A program made the translations under genes and the position numbers. From Paenibacillus dendritiformis (lineage in GTDB: Bacteria; Bacillota; Bacilli; Paenibacillales; Paenibacillaceae), in NCBI RefSeq assembly GCF_021654795.1, contig NZ_AP025344.1, positions 1,543,501 through 1,607,500 on the forward strand: a stretch of DNA of 64,000 bases. Reading direction: 5' to 3'. The notes under the pieces were generated by a model. The model did no database searches and was not told where the DNA came from. It saw nothing but the letters and a program-made list of their open reading frames with translations. Below are positions 40,743 through 50,527 of the stretch, one piece after another. The stretch's first letter is position 1, and each line of letters starts with the position of its first letter.

Positions 40743-41777
40743 ATGCTAGGTGGCTTTACAAAAGACTTGGGAATTGACTTGGGCACAGCCAATACATTGG
40801 TATATATTCGTGGCAAAGGAATCGTCGTACGCGAGCCGTCCGTCGTCGCTATCCGTACGGATACGAAGACGATCGAAGCGGTCGGTGAAGCCGCCAAGAA
40901 GATGATCGGCCGCACGCCGGGCAATATTCGGGCTATCCGCCCAATGAAGGACGGCGTTATCGCCGACTTCGACACGACCTCCACGATGATTAAATATTTC
41001 ATCCGGCAAGCGCAGAAGCAGCGTTCGCTCTTCCCGCGCCATCCGAATGTGATGGTCTGCGTGCCGTCGGGCATCACGGCCGTCGAGCAGCGCGCGGTGG
41101 AAGACGCGACGAAGCAAGCGGGCGCCAGAGACGCCTACACGATCGAGGAGCCGTTCGCGGCAGCGATCGGGGCCGATCTGCCGGTATGGGAGCCGACGGG
41201 AAGCATGGTTGTCGATATCGGCGGCGGTACGACGGAAGTCGCCGTCATCTCGCTTGGCGGGATTGTTACCTGCCGCTCCGTCCGGGTAGCCGGCGATGAG
41301 ATGGATGAAGCGATCATTCAATACATCAAGCGCCAATATAATATGATGATTGGGGAGCGCACGGCGGAGCAGCTCAAGATGGATTTGGGCTCCGCGATGG
41401 AATTGGACGAGGTGGAGACGATGGAGATCCGGGGACGCGATCTGCTGACCGGATTGCCTAAGACGCTCTCTATTTCTTCGAATGAGATTACCGACGCGCT
41501 GCTGGATACGATCAACTCGATCGTGGAGGCGGTGAAGGTGACGCTGGAGAAATGTCCGCCGGAGCTGGCAGCCGATATTATGGATCGGGGCATTGTCCTC
41601 ACGGGCGGCGGAGCGCTGCTTCGCAACCTCGACAAGCTGCTGGCGCGCGAGACCGGGATGCCGGTCATCGTGGCGGAGAACCCGCTGGATTGCGTCGCTA
41701 TCGGCACCGGGCGCGCGCTCGACAATATTCACTTGTTCAAGGGACGCGGAAGCTCCGGCCTTCGCTCCAAGCGATAA
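40743..41777 (+). CDS. mreB: Rod-shape actin homologue MreB
   Basis: A 344-residue actin-like ATPase. It has the phosphate-1 loop [13 protein letters not shown], the phosphate-2 loop [15 protein letters not shown] and the adenosine loop [15 protein letters not shown], all intact. It forms filaments under the membrane that position wall synthesis. ATG 40743 follows AAAAGGAG. It lies 42 bases after radC and is followed by a GC-rich hairpin before mreC, which may lower expression of the downstream membrane proteins relative to MreB. Confidence 0.97.
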   Translation: MLGGFTKDLGIDLGTANTLVYIRGKGIVVREPSVVAIRTDTKTIEAVGEAAKKMIGRTPGNIRAIRPMKDGVIADFDTTSTMIKYFIRQAQKQRSLFPRHPNVMVCVPSGITAVEQRAVEDATKQAGARDAYTIEEPFAAAIGADLPVWEPTGSMVVDIGGGTTEVAVISLGGIVTCRSVRVAGDEMDEAIIQYIKRQYNMMIGERTAEQLKMDLGSAMELDEVETMEIRGRDLLTGLPKTLSISSNEITDALLDTINSIVEAVKVTLEKCPPELAADIMDRGIVLTGGGALLRNLDKLLARETGMPVIVAENPLDCVAIGTGRALDNIHLFKGRGSSGLRSKR

Positions 41778-41789
41778 CCAAGCTATTGG

Positions 41790-41830
41790 CCCCGCGCTGG
41801 TTCGTTCCCTCGGCGCGGGCTCTATTTCGA
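41790..41830 (+). terminator. GC-rich hairpin between mreB and mreC, likely attenuator
   Basis: CCCGCGC pairs with GCGCGGG, followed by CTCTATTTC. The weak T run suggests partial termination. Confidence 0.55.
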
Positions 41831-41861
41831 GGAGGAACGAGTACCGCTTTACGATGAGAAG

Positions 41862-42764
41862 GTGTTGAGACTGTTTAAGCTGTTGGGGAACAAACGGTTA
41901 ATCATTCTATTATTCGGACTTATTTTGTTTATCGCATTGATGGGCTTCACCTTGGGCGGGCGGCTGAAGATGTCTTGGCCGGAGAAAATCGTGCACGATA
42001 CGGTAACGTTCGTGCAGCAGCTGGTGTATAAGCCGGCGTCCTATATAGCCAATTTTTTTCATGATATCGCGACCTTGAAGGAACTGCATGAAGAGAATGA
42101 GCGCCTTAAGATTGTGGAGGCCCATTACATACGCGACAAAGCTTATTACAGCGAAGTTCAGGCCACGAACGAGCGGCTGATGGAGGAGCTGAAGTTCACC
42201 GAGCGCCAGAAGCAGCTCAATCTGCCGTATGAGTACCGGATTGCGCAAGTATCCTCCATTAACGTAGCCGATCCGTTCAACCAGACGCTGAATCTCAATC
42301 TTGGGGAGATCAACGGCGTCCGGCAAGGGATGCCTGTCATCTCTGTCGATGGCGTAGTGGGGACGATCAGCCGCGTGTACGAATTCTCCTCCACCGTTCA
42401 GTTGCTGACCAATCTGGATGAGAAGGACCCGAATTCGCGCCCGATTTCGGCGACCGTGCTTGGCAAAAGCGATTCCTTCGGCATGATTGAATCGTATGAT
42501 CACAGCAGCGGCACCTTCACGATGACGCGGATAGAAGAGAACGACAAGGTGAAGGTGGGAGATACGATTATTTCCTCCGGCTTCGGCGGGGTCTTCCCGG
42601 GAGGGCTGATTATCGGCACCGTCGTCTCCCTGCAGCAAGGAGACCTTGGACTGACGCGTACCGCCACCATCGAACCGGCGGCCACCTATCGCGACTGGCG
42701 GGAGCTGTTCATCGTCTTCACGCCCGATCCGGAAGTGAACGGCTCGAAGAAAGAGGATAAGTGA
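41862..42764 (+). CDS. mreC: Rod-shape protein MreC
   Basis: About 300 residues: a short cytoplasmic start, one membrane helix (LIILLFGLILFIALMGF), a coiled coil (ATLKELHEENERLKIVEAHY) and the beta-barrel domain with VADPFNQTLNLNLGEINGV, GVVGTISRV and SGFGGVFPGGLIIGTV, typical of MreC. It links MreB to the periplasmic wall enzymes. The start is GTG 41862 or TTG 41865. Its stop overlaps the start of mreD. Confidence 0.95.
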   Translation: MLRLFKLLGNKRLIILLFGLILFIALMGFTLGGRLKMSWPEKIVHDTVTFVQQLVYKPASYIANFFHDIATLKELHEENERLKIVEAHYIRDKAYYSEVQATNERLMEELKFTERQKQLNLPYEYRIAQVSSINVADPFNQTLNLNLGEINGVRQGMPVISVDGVVGTISRVYEFSSTVQLLTNLDEKDPNSRPISATVLGKSDSFGMIESYDHSSGTFTMTRIEENDKVKVGDTIISSGFGGVFPGGLIIGTVVSLQQGDLGLTRTATIEPAATYRDWRELFIVFTPDPEVNGSKKEDK

Positions 42765-43285
42765 TGAACCGGAATTGGATGATTGGTTTTATGTTCGTGC
42801 TGTTCATATTGGAGGGGACGCTGCTTCCGCTCATCATTCCGGATATGTGGCAGGGGCGCATTATTCCGCAGTTCATCTTCATCGCAGTGCTCTATCACGG
42901 GGTCTATCAGCATCGTCATACGGCGCTTATTATGGGACTCGCGTTCGGGTTTTTGCAGGATATCGTATACTATGGGCATATGATTGGCCCGCATGCGTTC
43001 AGCATGGGGCTGCTCGGCTATTTGGCGGGGCTTCTTTTTCCGGGACGGAACATCACGCTCATACCGATGATGGCGGCGGCGGTCATGGGAAGCTTTTTGT
43101 ACCAGACGATACTGTTCGCTATCTATTCGCTGTTTAATTTGAGCAAAATGACGTATGAAGTTGCGCTTTTCGACTATTTGATTCCGAGTCTGTTCGTACA
43201 GCTGCTGTTTGCGCTTGCGATCTATGTTCCGATGCGGAAATGGTTCGATCTACAGTCGGGAACCGCTGAAAATGAACAAGACTAA
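42764..43285 (+). CDS. mreD: Rod-shape membrane protein MreD
   Basis: A 173-residue protein that is almost entirely hydrophobic helices (MIGFMFVLFILEGTLLP, LGLLAGLLFPG-like segments, LFVQLLFALAIYV). This size and pattern, and the position after mreC with overlapping TGATG, identify MreD. It forms the membrane part of the elongasome with MreC and RodA. Confidence 0.93.
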   Translation: MNRNWMIGFMFVLFILEGTLLPLIIPDMWQGRIIPQFIFIAVLYHGVYQHRHTALIMGLAFGFLQDIVYYGHMIGPHAFSMGLLGYLAGLLFPGRNITLIPMMAAAVMGSFLYQTILFAIYSLFNLSKMTYEVALFDYLIPSLFVQLLFALAIYVPMRKWFDLQSGTAENEQD

Positions 43286-43503
43286 GCAGCCGTCTTTGGG
43301 CACTTCGTCCAGGCGGCTGATGCTGTTTTGTTGCGCATTTCAGGGGCTGTAGCCTGGCGGGAAAGGAAATTTGTTCCCGGCCTCGATTGGCGATCGCTCC
43401 CCTTCGAGGGGCGTCGACAGAGGTTTTTCTTACGATTCACGGCTTTTTTGCAGGAACTTTTCTTATCCGTCACGAAAAAGATAACCGTGGGGAGGGACAT
43501 TTC

Positions 43504-44160
43504 ATGACGGCCAAGCCATTGGTAACGATTAAAGGCATGAAAGACGGCCTCGTGTTCCTGCTTGACGATCAGTGCGAATTTACAGACTTGTTGCAAGAGT
43601 TGCGCGACAAGCTTGACCATACACCGCATTTTTTCGACGGACCGCTTGTGTATGTCGATGTCAAGTTAGGAGCCCGTACCGCTGCCGATGAGCAAAAGAC
43701 AGAGATGCTCAACATTTTGAGGCAGCGGGGGAATCTGCTCATCCGTTCTCTGGAATCGGATGCCGATGTCAAGAAGGAAGCGCAAGGGTACCGCGTTCAT
43801 TCGATGACCGGAATGGTCCGATCGGGGCAGGTGCTCCGCCATGACGGGCATCTGCTGTTCCTTGGCGATGTCAATCCGGGCGGAATGATCATTAGCAGCG
43901 GAGACATATTCGTATTCGGCGCCCTGCGGGGAACAGCCCATGCCGGCGTCGACGGAGAGACTGGCTCGGTCATTGCCGCTTCGCTATTTGCGCCGACGCA
44001 GCTGCGCATCGCGGATGTCATCAGCCGCCCGCCGGACGAATGGGGGGTATCGCAGGCTCATATGGAATTTGCGTATATCCATGACGGCATGATGCAAATT
44101 GACAAAATCTCGCAGCTTCATCGCGTCCGCAAGGACATTACTTTGTTCAAAGGAGTGTAG
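43504..44160 (+). CDS. minC: Septum-site inhibitor MinC
   Basis: A 218-residue protein. The N-terminal domain (VTIKGMKDGLVFLLDDQCEF) and the C-terminal beta-helix (SGQVLRHDGHLLFLGDVNPGG, GDIFVFGALRGTAHAG) match MinC, which blocks FtsZ ring formation away from mid-cell. ATG 43504 follows GGGGAGGG; an upstream in-frame start at 43387 gives an unlikely leader. It is directly followed by minD, its membrane-recruiting partner. The 218 bases between mreD and minC hold a GC-rich hairpin but no gene. Confidence 0.94.
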   Translation: MTAKPLVTIKGMKDGLVFLLDDQCEFTDLLQELRDKLDHTPHFFDGPLVYVDVKLGARTAADEQKTEMLNILRQRGNLLIRSLESDADVKKEAQGYRVHSMTGMVRSGQVLRHDGHLLFLGDVNPGGMIISSGDIFVFGALRGTAHAGVDGETGSVIAASLFAPTQLRIADVISRPPDEWGVSQAHMEFAYIHDGMMQIDKISQLHRVRKDITLFKGV

Positions 44161-44167
44161 AGGAACT

Positions 44168-44962
44168 ATGGGAGAGGCTATCGTCGTCACTTCGGGGAAA
44201 GGCGGCGTCGGCAAGACGACGACGTCGGCGAATTTGGGGACCGCGCTCGCTCTGCTCGGCAAAAAAGTATGCATGGTCGATACCGATATCGGCTTGCGCA
44301 ACCTGGATGTCGTCATGGGGCTGGAAAATCGCATCATCTATGATATTTGCGACGTGGCCGACGGCCGCTGCCGATTGAATCAAGCGCTTGTCAAGGATAA
44401 GCGGTTCGATGAATTGTATATGCTGCCTGCCGCCCAGACCAAAGACAAGGATGCGGTCTCGCCGGAGCAAGTGAAGGATATTATTCTCGAATTGAAAAAG
44501 GATTATGAATATATTATTATCGATTGCCCTGCCGGCATCGAACAGGGCTTCAAAAACGCCATCGCCGGGGCGGACCGCGCGATTGTCGTGACGACACCGG
44601 AGAATGCGGCGGTCCGCGATGCCGATCGCATTATCGGCTTGTTGGAAAATGCGAATGTCGGGTCCCCGAAGCTGATCGTGAACCGGATCCGCTCCAGCAT
44701 GGTGAAGAGCGGAGAGATGCTCGATCTGGACGACATTTTGCAGGTCCTGAATATCGAGCTTCTTGGAATCGTGCCGGATGATGAGCTCGTCATTCGGGCC
44801 GCGAATGCAGGGGAGCCGACTGTAATGAACCCGGATTCCCGGGCCGCGGTGGCTTACCGCAATATCGCCCGGCGGATTCTGGGGGATACGGTCCCGTTAA
44901 TGCCGCTTGATCAGAAGAAGGGCGTGCTGACGCGGATGAAGAAGTTTTTTGGGATGGGTTGA
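44168..44962 (+). CDS. minD: Septum-site ATPase MinD
   Basis: A 264-residue ParA/MinD-type ATPase with deviant Walker A KGGVGKTT near the start, the switch DTDIGLRNLDVVMGLENRI and the C-terminal amphipathic membrane-binding helix (GVLTRMKKFFGM). It brings MinC to the membrane at the poles. ATG 44168 lies eight bases after the minC stop. An upstream in-frame start inside minC is rejected. Confidence 0.97.
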   Translation: MGEAIVVTSGKGGVGKTTTSANLGTALALLGKKVCMVDTDIGLRNLDVVMGLENRIIYDICDVADGRCRLNQALVKDKRFDELYMLPAAQTKDKDAVSPEQVKDIILELKKDYEYIIIDCPAGIEQGFKNAIAGADRAIVVTTPENAAVRDADRIIGLLENANVGSPKLIVNRIRSSMVKSGEMLDLDDILQVLNIELLGIVPDDELVIRAANAGEPTVMNPDSRAAVAYRNIARRILGDTVPLMPLDQKKGVLTRMKKFFGMG

Positions 44963-44968
44963 TGAGCA

Positions 44969-46120
44969 TTGCTGAACAAACTAAAACGGATCGATTGGGT
45001 TATCGTTGGAATTTTGCTTGTGTTTTCGGTTTTCAGCCCGCTTGTCATTTATAGTGCGACCCACGGGGGAGATCCGAGCTTTGCCAATACCGCGATGAAG
45101 ACGGTTGTTTTCTTTGCGGCCGGCTTTGTCGTCATGTTCGCAACCGCGTTGTTCGATTACCGGATTCTGCTGAAAATATGGCCGATTACGATGGGAGTAA
45201 CGATCCTGTTGCTCGTCGGCATCTTCTTTTTCGGCTCCAATCTGAACGGCGCAATCGGCTGGTACAATATTGGAGCGTTCTCGTTCCAGCCAGCGGAGAT
45301 AGCCAAGATTGCGCTTATTTTCGCTTTGGCCCAGCTGCTGGGACGGCGCGGCGGGGATCCGCTTACGTTCACCAAAGACTTGGTGCCGGTGGCGCTTGTC
45401 ACGCTGGTGCCGTTCACGCTCGTCGTTGTCCAGCCGGATTTGGGCAACGCCATCATCTATATTGTGATTTTCATCGGCATGCTCTGGATCGGGGGGATTA
45501 AGCTGCGGCATGTGCTGATTGGTCTCCTGGCCGTCTCTCTGCTGGCCGGGTCGGTCTATGTCGCCTTCACGACATTCCGGGAAGAGACCAAGGCGTTTTT
45601 TACCGATGTCGTCAAGCATCAGCACTGGTTCACGCGCATCGATACGTTCATTAATCCGTCCTTGGCATCGTCGGATGCCAATCATCAATCCAAATACGCC
45701 ATGATCGCGATCGGTTCCGGAGGGTTGTCCGGAGACGGGTATATGAAGGGGGAATTGAAGCGAAGAAGCTTCATTCCGTACACGTACTCGGACGCGATCT
45801 TCGTCGTCATCGGGGAGGAATTCGGCTTCCAAGGCTCATCGATCCTGCTGCTGCTCTACTTCTTGCTGATATACAGGATGATTCTCATCGCCTTCCAGTG
45901 CTTTGACTTGAGGGGCTCCTATATCATCATCGGCATCGTATCCATGTTCGTCTTTCAGATTCTTGAAAATATCGGCATGATGATCGGTCTGATGCCGGTG
46001 ACGGGGATTACGCTGCCCTTCATCAGCTACGGCGGAACTTCCTTGTTGCTGAATATGTTTTGCATCGGGTTGGTGATGAGCATACGGATATATCAAGAGA
46101 AGTATCAGATTGAAGATTGA
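44969..46120 (+). CDS. rodA: RodA/FtsW-type peptidoglycan glycosyltransferase
   Basis: A 383-residue polytopic membrane protein of the SEDS family. It has about ten hydrophobic helices, the NGAIGWYNIGAFSFQPAEIAK-type loop, the VVQPDLGNA motif near residue 155, GEEFGFQGS and FISYGGTSLL. The position after the mre and min genes indicates the elongation enzyme RodA rather than FtsW or SpoVE. The start is TTG 44969, six bases after minD, with a weak ribosome site. A strong terminator follows at 46159. Confidence 0.92.
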   Translation: MLNKLKRIDWVIVGILLVFSVFSPLVIYSATHGGDPSFANTAMKTVVFFAAGFVVMFATALFDYRILLKIWPITMGVTILLLVGIFFFGSNLNGAIGWYNIGAFSFQPAEIAKIALIFALAQLLGRRGGDPLTFTKDLVPVALVTLVPFTLVVVQPDLGNAIIYIVIFIGMLWIGGIKLRHVLIGLLAVSLLAGSVYVAFTTFREETKAFFTDVVKHQHWFTRIDTFINPSLASSDANHQSKYAMIAIGSGGLSGDGYMKGELKRRSFIPYTYSDAIFVVIGEEFGFQGSSILLLLYFLLIYRMILIAFQCFDLRGSYIIIGIVSMFVFQILENIGMMIGLMPVTGITLPFISYGGTSLLLNMFCIGLVMSIRIYQEKYQIED

Positions 46121-46158
46121 AGCTTGAAGTCGATAGAATAGGTGGGAAAAGAGAGGTT

Positions 46159-46206
46159 TTACTGTCTGCATCCGCTTGGAGGATGTAGACAGTAAGGCCT
46201 TTTTTG
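46159..46206 (+). terminator. Strong terminator after rodA
   Basis: ACTGTCTGCATCC pairs with GGATGTAGACAGT (one mismatch), then AAGGCCTTTTTT. Confidence 0.9.
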
Positions 46207-46294
46207 ATCAGGAGCAGAAGAGAACGGAGCATCTAGTGTTCGGATCCCGGGAGAAGGTGAACAACCTCGGTCTTACTGGCCAATTGCCGTTCAG

Positions 46295-46740
46295 CCTCTT
46301 AATAGGCAATATCCTTGCCCGTCTCTTATGAACGGTATCTCTTTCTGTCTCGTATGAACAGTGCCCCTTTTAGTCTCGTATGAACAGTGTCCCTTTCTGT
46401 CTCTTATGAACGATATCCCCGAAACTCAGGCAGTGAAGTAAGTTCGTAAGCTTTTTATGAATGGTCTCCCTGAAGCTCAGGTTCCTTCACAGCACTGCAT
46501 GCTGCCTTATTAACAGTATCCCTATAGCGCAGGAAGTAAAGATGTCTCTAAACAGGAAGTAAATATAGATGCCTCTAAGCACGAAGTACATACAGATGTC
46601 CTAAGATGAAGCGAACTATCCCAAAGAATCAGGAGCAACGAAGGGAGTAGGTGACTTTTCGGATTCTTATGCTCGCTATCCCCGAGGTTCAGCATACGCA
46701 GTATCCCCTTAATTCAGGATGATGGGTCGAGGAATGATAG
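46295..46740. repeat. 26-bp tandem repeats decaying into dispersed degenerate copies
   Basis: Four consecutive 26-base units start at 46321, 46347, 46373 and 46399 (consensus near GTCTCKTATGAACRGTRTCY), with a divergent unit before them at 46295. Further right, looser copies around TATGAAYGGT, TATCCC and CTCAGG recur until about 46740. No gene is supported in 46207-46921. Confidence 0.7.
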
Positions 46741-46921
46741 GGATGTAAACTATCGGTTAAAAAAGATGATGGGCGAAGAGCGAGATAAGTTAGGAGCAGC
46801 GGAGAGAGACTTAATGACTCAGTGAAAACTTTCTACCAAGCAATGGACGTCTGCATTCAATGCCTGGGAATGGTGCGTGCTAATTCTAGTCGGCAAAAGT
46901 ACAGGTTCTGCCTGGATTCTT

Positions 46922-47839
46922 TTAGGCAGCTCTAAGAGAACGGGCGTAAGATTTTGAGGCGGCGAATCTCGTTAAGTACCGGTGCCTGGCCCCGTTATCG
47001 GCACAGCATACCGCGGCCAAGAACCCCCAGCCAGCGGCTTGGCGAGCGACGGCATTTTCACGGTAACAAAATTCATCCAAATAATTCTGCAAATACTTTC
47101 CGCTTACCCCGCGAAACGTCTCGCAGAGCCATCGTTGTGCTTGTCTGAACACTGTATATAATGGACTGTTATGCTTGACTCGAAAGCGCTGGCGGATTAT
47201 GGATATCATGGATTCGGGAGCAGAGACATGTTCGGCGATAAAGCGGTCGCGGCCGCAAGGAAGCAGCAGCTTGCCCGACATGTGACGCCGGTTAACCTGC
47301 TTCATTTTATACTGATGTTCCGCCCCATTCGGAGCCAGCGAGGCCGCCACAATAATCGGCTGCTCCCGCGGAGCGAGATCAACACTCGGACAAAGACGAG
47401 GGCCATTAAAGGCAATAAAGCCATGCACACGATGTTCGAGCCGCTCCTCTTCATCGGCACAGCTCATGGCGGTACGAATCTTATGGAGCATCGCCCACGC
47501 CGTCTTGTAGGTAACATGGATAATCGAACGAAGTCTGACCGCATTAATCCCTTCCTTTGGATTGGAGACAAGCCAAATGGCAACGATCCATTTCCGCAAG
47601 GAAGTTCTGCTGCCCTCAAGGATCGTGCCCGCGATCAAGGATGTCTGATGCCCGCAGTCGCGGCATTCATACAGAGGCAGCCGTCGTGTCCGGATAAAAT
47701 ACGCGCGAACATGCCGGCATTTCGGGCAACGATAGCCGTGAGGCCATTTCAACGCAAATATGGCTGAAACGCAAGATTCTTCTGTAGGGAAATGCTCCAT
47801 TAACTCCTCTAACGTGCCAATGTTCTTCCAGGTATCCAT
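46922..47839 (-). CDS. IS1595-like transposase gene without evident DDE residues
   Basis: A 305-residue product. The N-terminal zinc ribbon (RCPKCRHVRAYFI and YECRDCGHQTS) and the following GTILEGSRTSLRKWIVAIWLV and KTAWAMLHKIRTAM are those of IS1595/ISXO2-type transposases. The C-terminal NYLDEFCYREN also fits. However, where the family has a Asp-Glu-Thr-Tyr-Val-Gly-Gly motif this protein has VHGFIAFNGPRL, and the second Asp and the final Glu regions are also altered. I therefore infer an inactive or domesticated protein. ATG 47839 has a good GAGGAGG site. No inverted repeats were found at its ends. Confidence 0.8.
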   Translation of the reverse strand: MDTWKNIGTLEELMEHFPTEESCVSAIFALKWPHGYRCPKCRHVRAYFIRTRRLPLYECRDCGHQTSLIAGTILEGSRTSLRKWIVAIWLVSNPKEGINAVRLRSIIHVTYKTAWAMLHKIRTAMSCADEEERLEHRVHGFIAFNGPRLCPSVDLAPREQPIIVAASLAPNGAEHQYKMKQVNRRHMSGKLLLPCGRDRFIAEHVSAPESMISIIRQRFRVKHNSPLYTVFRQAQRWLCETFRGVSGKYLQNYLDEFCYRENAVARQAAGWGFLAAVCCADNGARHRYLTRFAASKSYARSLRAA

Positions 47840-48010
47840 GACAGCAGCCTCCTCTTAAATTAAAATGATGCAAACGCATGTTCTTGTTTAATTTTACCAA
47901 ACATATGTTTCCATGTAAACGATTTTGGTGGGATTTAATTGAAATAAATTCCCCAATTGAGGATTTGTCAATTTAATTATTGAAAGCGATAGATTTGAAG
48001 GCATCATTTG

Positions 48011-48232
48011 CCTGAGCCCTTGGGAGTGTTACCGCAGGTCACTGGGGATGCTGCTGCAAGTCCTGAATGCTTGGGATATTCACATAAAGGTTAGCGGATA
48101 GAACCAAGTAGCCTGAGAGCTTGGAAGAGGACTCCCTGAGTGCTTCGAAGAGGACACGCCTGAGCGTTTGGGATACTGACCATAAGCTTGCCGATGGGGG
48201 ATCACAGGACAAATCCTGAGTGCTTGGGAGAC
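48011..48232. repeat. Six interspersed copies of CCTGAGYGCTTGGGA
   Basis: Copies start at 48011, 48062, 48112, 48135, 48159 and 48215, so the spacing is about 24-25 bases or twice that. Spacers are not conserved in length in the manner of a CRISPR. This array lies on the other side of the IS1595-like gene from the 26-bp repeats. No gene is supported from 47840 to 48585. Confidence 0.6.
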
Positions 48233-48585
48233 TGTGCAAAAGACCGGGAACACCATGTATGCACGGAGTATGCACGGAATCGGGCACGAAAGGTGTAGAA
48301 GCCCGGCGGCAGACAACCTAAAAAAGATGAGGCCAGCCAAGTGTCTGCGTCCAACCCAAAGAACAAAAAGGCGTAAAGTGTTCGCCGGCACTCCAATGAA
48401 GGGGAGTAGCATGGACAATCCGCAGAGGATGGGCTTGTTCATAACCGGTGAGAGCTTGTCATACACATGGTAATAGAGGATTCGTTTGATTAGGGGTGAA
48501 GACTTGATTTTCGGTAAAAGCAGAGGACATTACGTATCCAGGCAAATATCATGCAAGAGGAGATCAAGGAAGGGATGAGGGAGCC

Positions 48586-49539
48586 ATGATCGAGGATATT
48601 CGCCGTCGGCGGCAAGAACGAATTCGGGAAATCATCAGTCAGGAACAGCGGTCATCCGAGGAGGAACGACGGCATAATGCCGGAACGTCCTTACTGCCCG
48701 TCCATCACCCGGTGCAGGAGCCGCCGAGTACTCGACCCGCCCAGACGGCTGGACCTAAGGTGGTCGAGATTCCCGCCGAGAGCGACGAGTTGGAGGTTCA
48801 TCCTTCGCTTCGCTTGAGCGAGCTGGAGCTTCTCGCCGATTCGACCGATCCGGAACGGATGTGGAAGGCGTCGCGGCGGCAATGGCATGAACGCTACGGA
48901 TGGGAGCAGGAACGAAACGGCGGATTCTGGCGATCTTTTCGCACGCGAATGGTTCTGTCCGTCCTGTTGTTCGCGGCTGCGTTCGCGATTTTCCGCTTCC
49001 CTGCGGATTGGAATGAGCCGGCGCGGCAATGGATCGGACGGAGCTTGACCGAGGAAATGGATATGCGCCCAATAGCGGCCTGGTATGAACGAACCTTCTC
49101 CGGCTCGCCCTCTTTTATCCCGCTGTTCCAAGGGAAGCGGAATGATACGGCATCGGTTCAAGGGGGACTGTCGCTGCATCCCCCCGTCAAAGGGACGGTG
49201 CTGCAGCCGTTCGATATGAACCGCAACGGGATCCGGATTGCTGCCGAGACCGGAACCGAGGGTTCTGCCGAGGTGGTGAGCGTGGCGACGGGAAGGGTAA
49301 CGGAAGTAAACCGCCGGGCTGAGGATGATATCCAGATTACGGTTCAGCATGCTTCGGGCGTGGTCAGCATATACGGCGGTCTCGCCGCCAGCGAAGTGAA
49401 AGTGAACGATTGGCTGGAAGAGGGGGAGGCTGTGGGCACGTTGGGGAGCCCGGAGGGAGATCGCGCGGCGGCGCTTTATTTCGCTCTCTTGCGGGACGGG
49501 GAATACATTGATCCGACGGATGTGATCGCTTTTGATTAA
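48586..49539 (+). CDS. spoIVFA: Stage IV sporulation protein FA, M23-like
   Basis: A 317-residue protein with a charged cytoplasmic start, one membrane helix (MVLSVLLFAAAFAIFRF) and a C-terminal LytM/M23-like domain (GIRIAAETGTEGSAEVVSVA, GRVTEV, ASGVVSIYGGL, GTLGSPEGDRAAALYFALL) in which the zinc-binding histidines are absent, as in SpoIVFA. It regulates the SpoIVFB protease during sigma-K activation in the mother cell. Its stop overlaps the start of spoIVFB. ATG 48586 follows AAGGGATGAGG. Confidence 0.88.
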   Translation: MIEDIRRRRQERIREIISQEQRSSEEERRHNAGTSLLPVHHPVQEPPSTRPAQTAGPKVVEIPAESDELEVHPSLRLSELELLADSTDPERMWKASRRQWHERYGWEQERNGGFWRSFRTRMVLSVLLFAAAFAIFRFPADWNEPARQWIGRSLTEEMDMRPIAAWYERTFSGSPSFIPLFQGKRNDTASVQGGLSLHPPVKGTVLQPFDMNRNGIRIAAETGTEGSAEVVSVATGRVTEVNRRAEDDIQITVQHASGVVSIYGGLAASEVKVNDWLEEGEAVGTLGSPEGDRAAALYFALLRDGEYIDPTDVIAFD

Positions 49540-50392
49540 ATGGGGAGGAACCGTTTATACACTGCATCCTTTGTTTATCCTCCTGTTGGCCATGGCGGCC
49601 GTGACGGGATATATTTTGGAGCTGCTGACTCTGTTCGTTATCGTGATTGTGCATGAAATGGGTCATGTCACTGTGGCGCGCATGTTCGGATGGACGATCT
49701 CGGAAGTGAAGCTGCTGCCCTTCGGCGGGGTGGCGGAGACGGAAGACGGAAGTCTGGCTCCGGCCTGGCAGGAGTGGCTGGTCATGGCCGCAGGACCGCT
49801 CCAGAACGGGATCATGATCGGACTTGCCCTGTTGTTCGAGCAGTGGGGGTGGTGGGGGAGCGCCTGGACGGACGATTTCATTCGGGCGAATGCGTTCATC
49901 GGATTGTTCAATCTGCTTCCGGTGCTGCCCCTCGATGGCGGACGTATGCTGCAAGCGGCCGCATCGCTGTGGTTCAGTTATTACAAGACGCTGCTTATCG
50001 GGGCCAGAGTGAGCATGGCGGTCAGCGCTGCGATTGCGGCGTACAGCCTCATTCCGGTGTTCACGGGCGGAAAAGTGAATCTGAACCTGCTTGTGCTGGG
50101 AATCTTCCTCTTGTGGTCCAATTGGGAGGAGTGGAAGAACGTGCCTTACCGTTTTCTGCGCTTCCTGATGTCCCGTCCCGCCCGGCTTCGCAAATGGGAA
50201 CGGAGCGGCTGTCTTGGCCGGCCGATCGTGGCGGAGAACGGCTGGCCGCTATCCGGGCTGCTGCGCTTGATTCGCCGGGACGAGTATCATTTTATTTATG
50301 TCATGGACCCGGAAGGCGCAATTAAGCACATCATTCCCGAGCAGCGGGCGATTGATGCCTATTTTGACGAGCCCGGGGGACAGCGCAAGTGA
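49532..50392 (+). CDS. spoIVFB: Intramembrane metalloprotease SpoIVFB
   Basis: A 286-residue site-2-type protease with the zinc motif VHEMGH, the conserved LLPFGGVAE loop, AAGPLQNG and the third metal ligand in NLLPVLPLDGGRML. Several membrane helices and a C-terminal CBS-like segment are present. It cleaves pro-sigma-K in the mother cell. TTG 49532 overlaps spoIVFA by eight bases, typical of this pair. Confidence 0.93.
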   Translation: MIKWGGTVYTLHPLFILLLAMAAVTGYILELLTLFVIVIVHEMGHVTVARMFGWTISEVKLLPFGGVAETEDGSLAPAWQEWLVMAAGPLQNGIMIGLALLFEQWGWWGSAWTDDFIRANAFIGLFNLLPVLPLDGGRMLQAAASLWFSYYKTLLIGARVSMAVSAAIAAYSLIPVFTGGKVNLNLLVLGIFLLWSNWEEWKNVPYRFLRFLMSRPARLRKWERSGCLGRPIVAENGWPLSGLLRLIRRDEYHFIYVMDPEGAIKHIIPEQRAIDAYFDEPGGQRK

Positions 50393-50527
50393 GCGGCTGG
50401 CGCATCGGACCGGCTGCCGCCTCCGTTTTTCTATTATTTTGATCGGAAAGCATACCGGTTTGGTATGTTCAGTGCCTCCCGCTTCATGTTACAATGGAAG
50501 ATGACGCGCTGTAACAGAGGTGATACC

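Noticed and set aside
46954..47767. Plus-strand frames within the IS1595-like region
   Set aside because: They are antisense to the transposase-like gene, which has zinc-ribbon motifs and a good ribosome site.
48011..48232. CRISPR array
   Set aside because: The repeats are short and imperfect, spacers vary irregularly and no cas genes are present.
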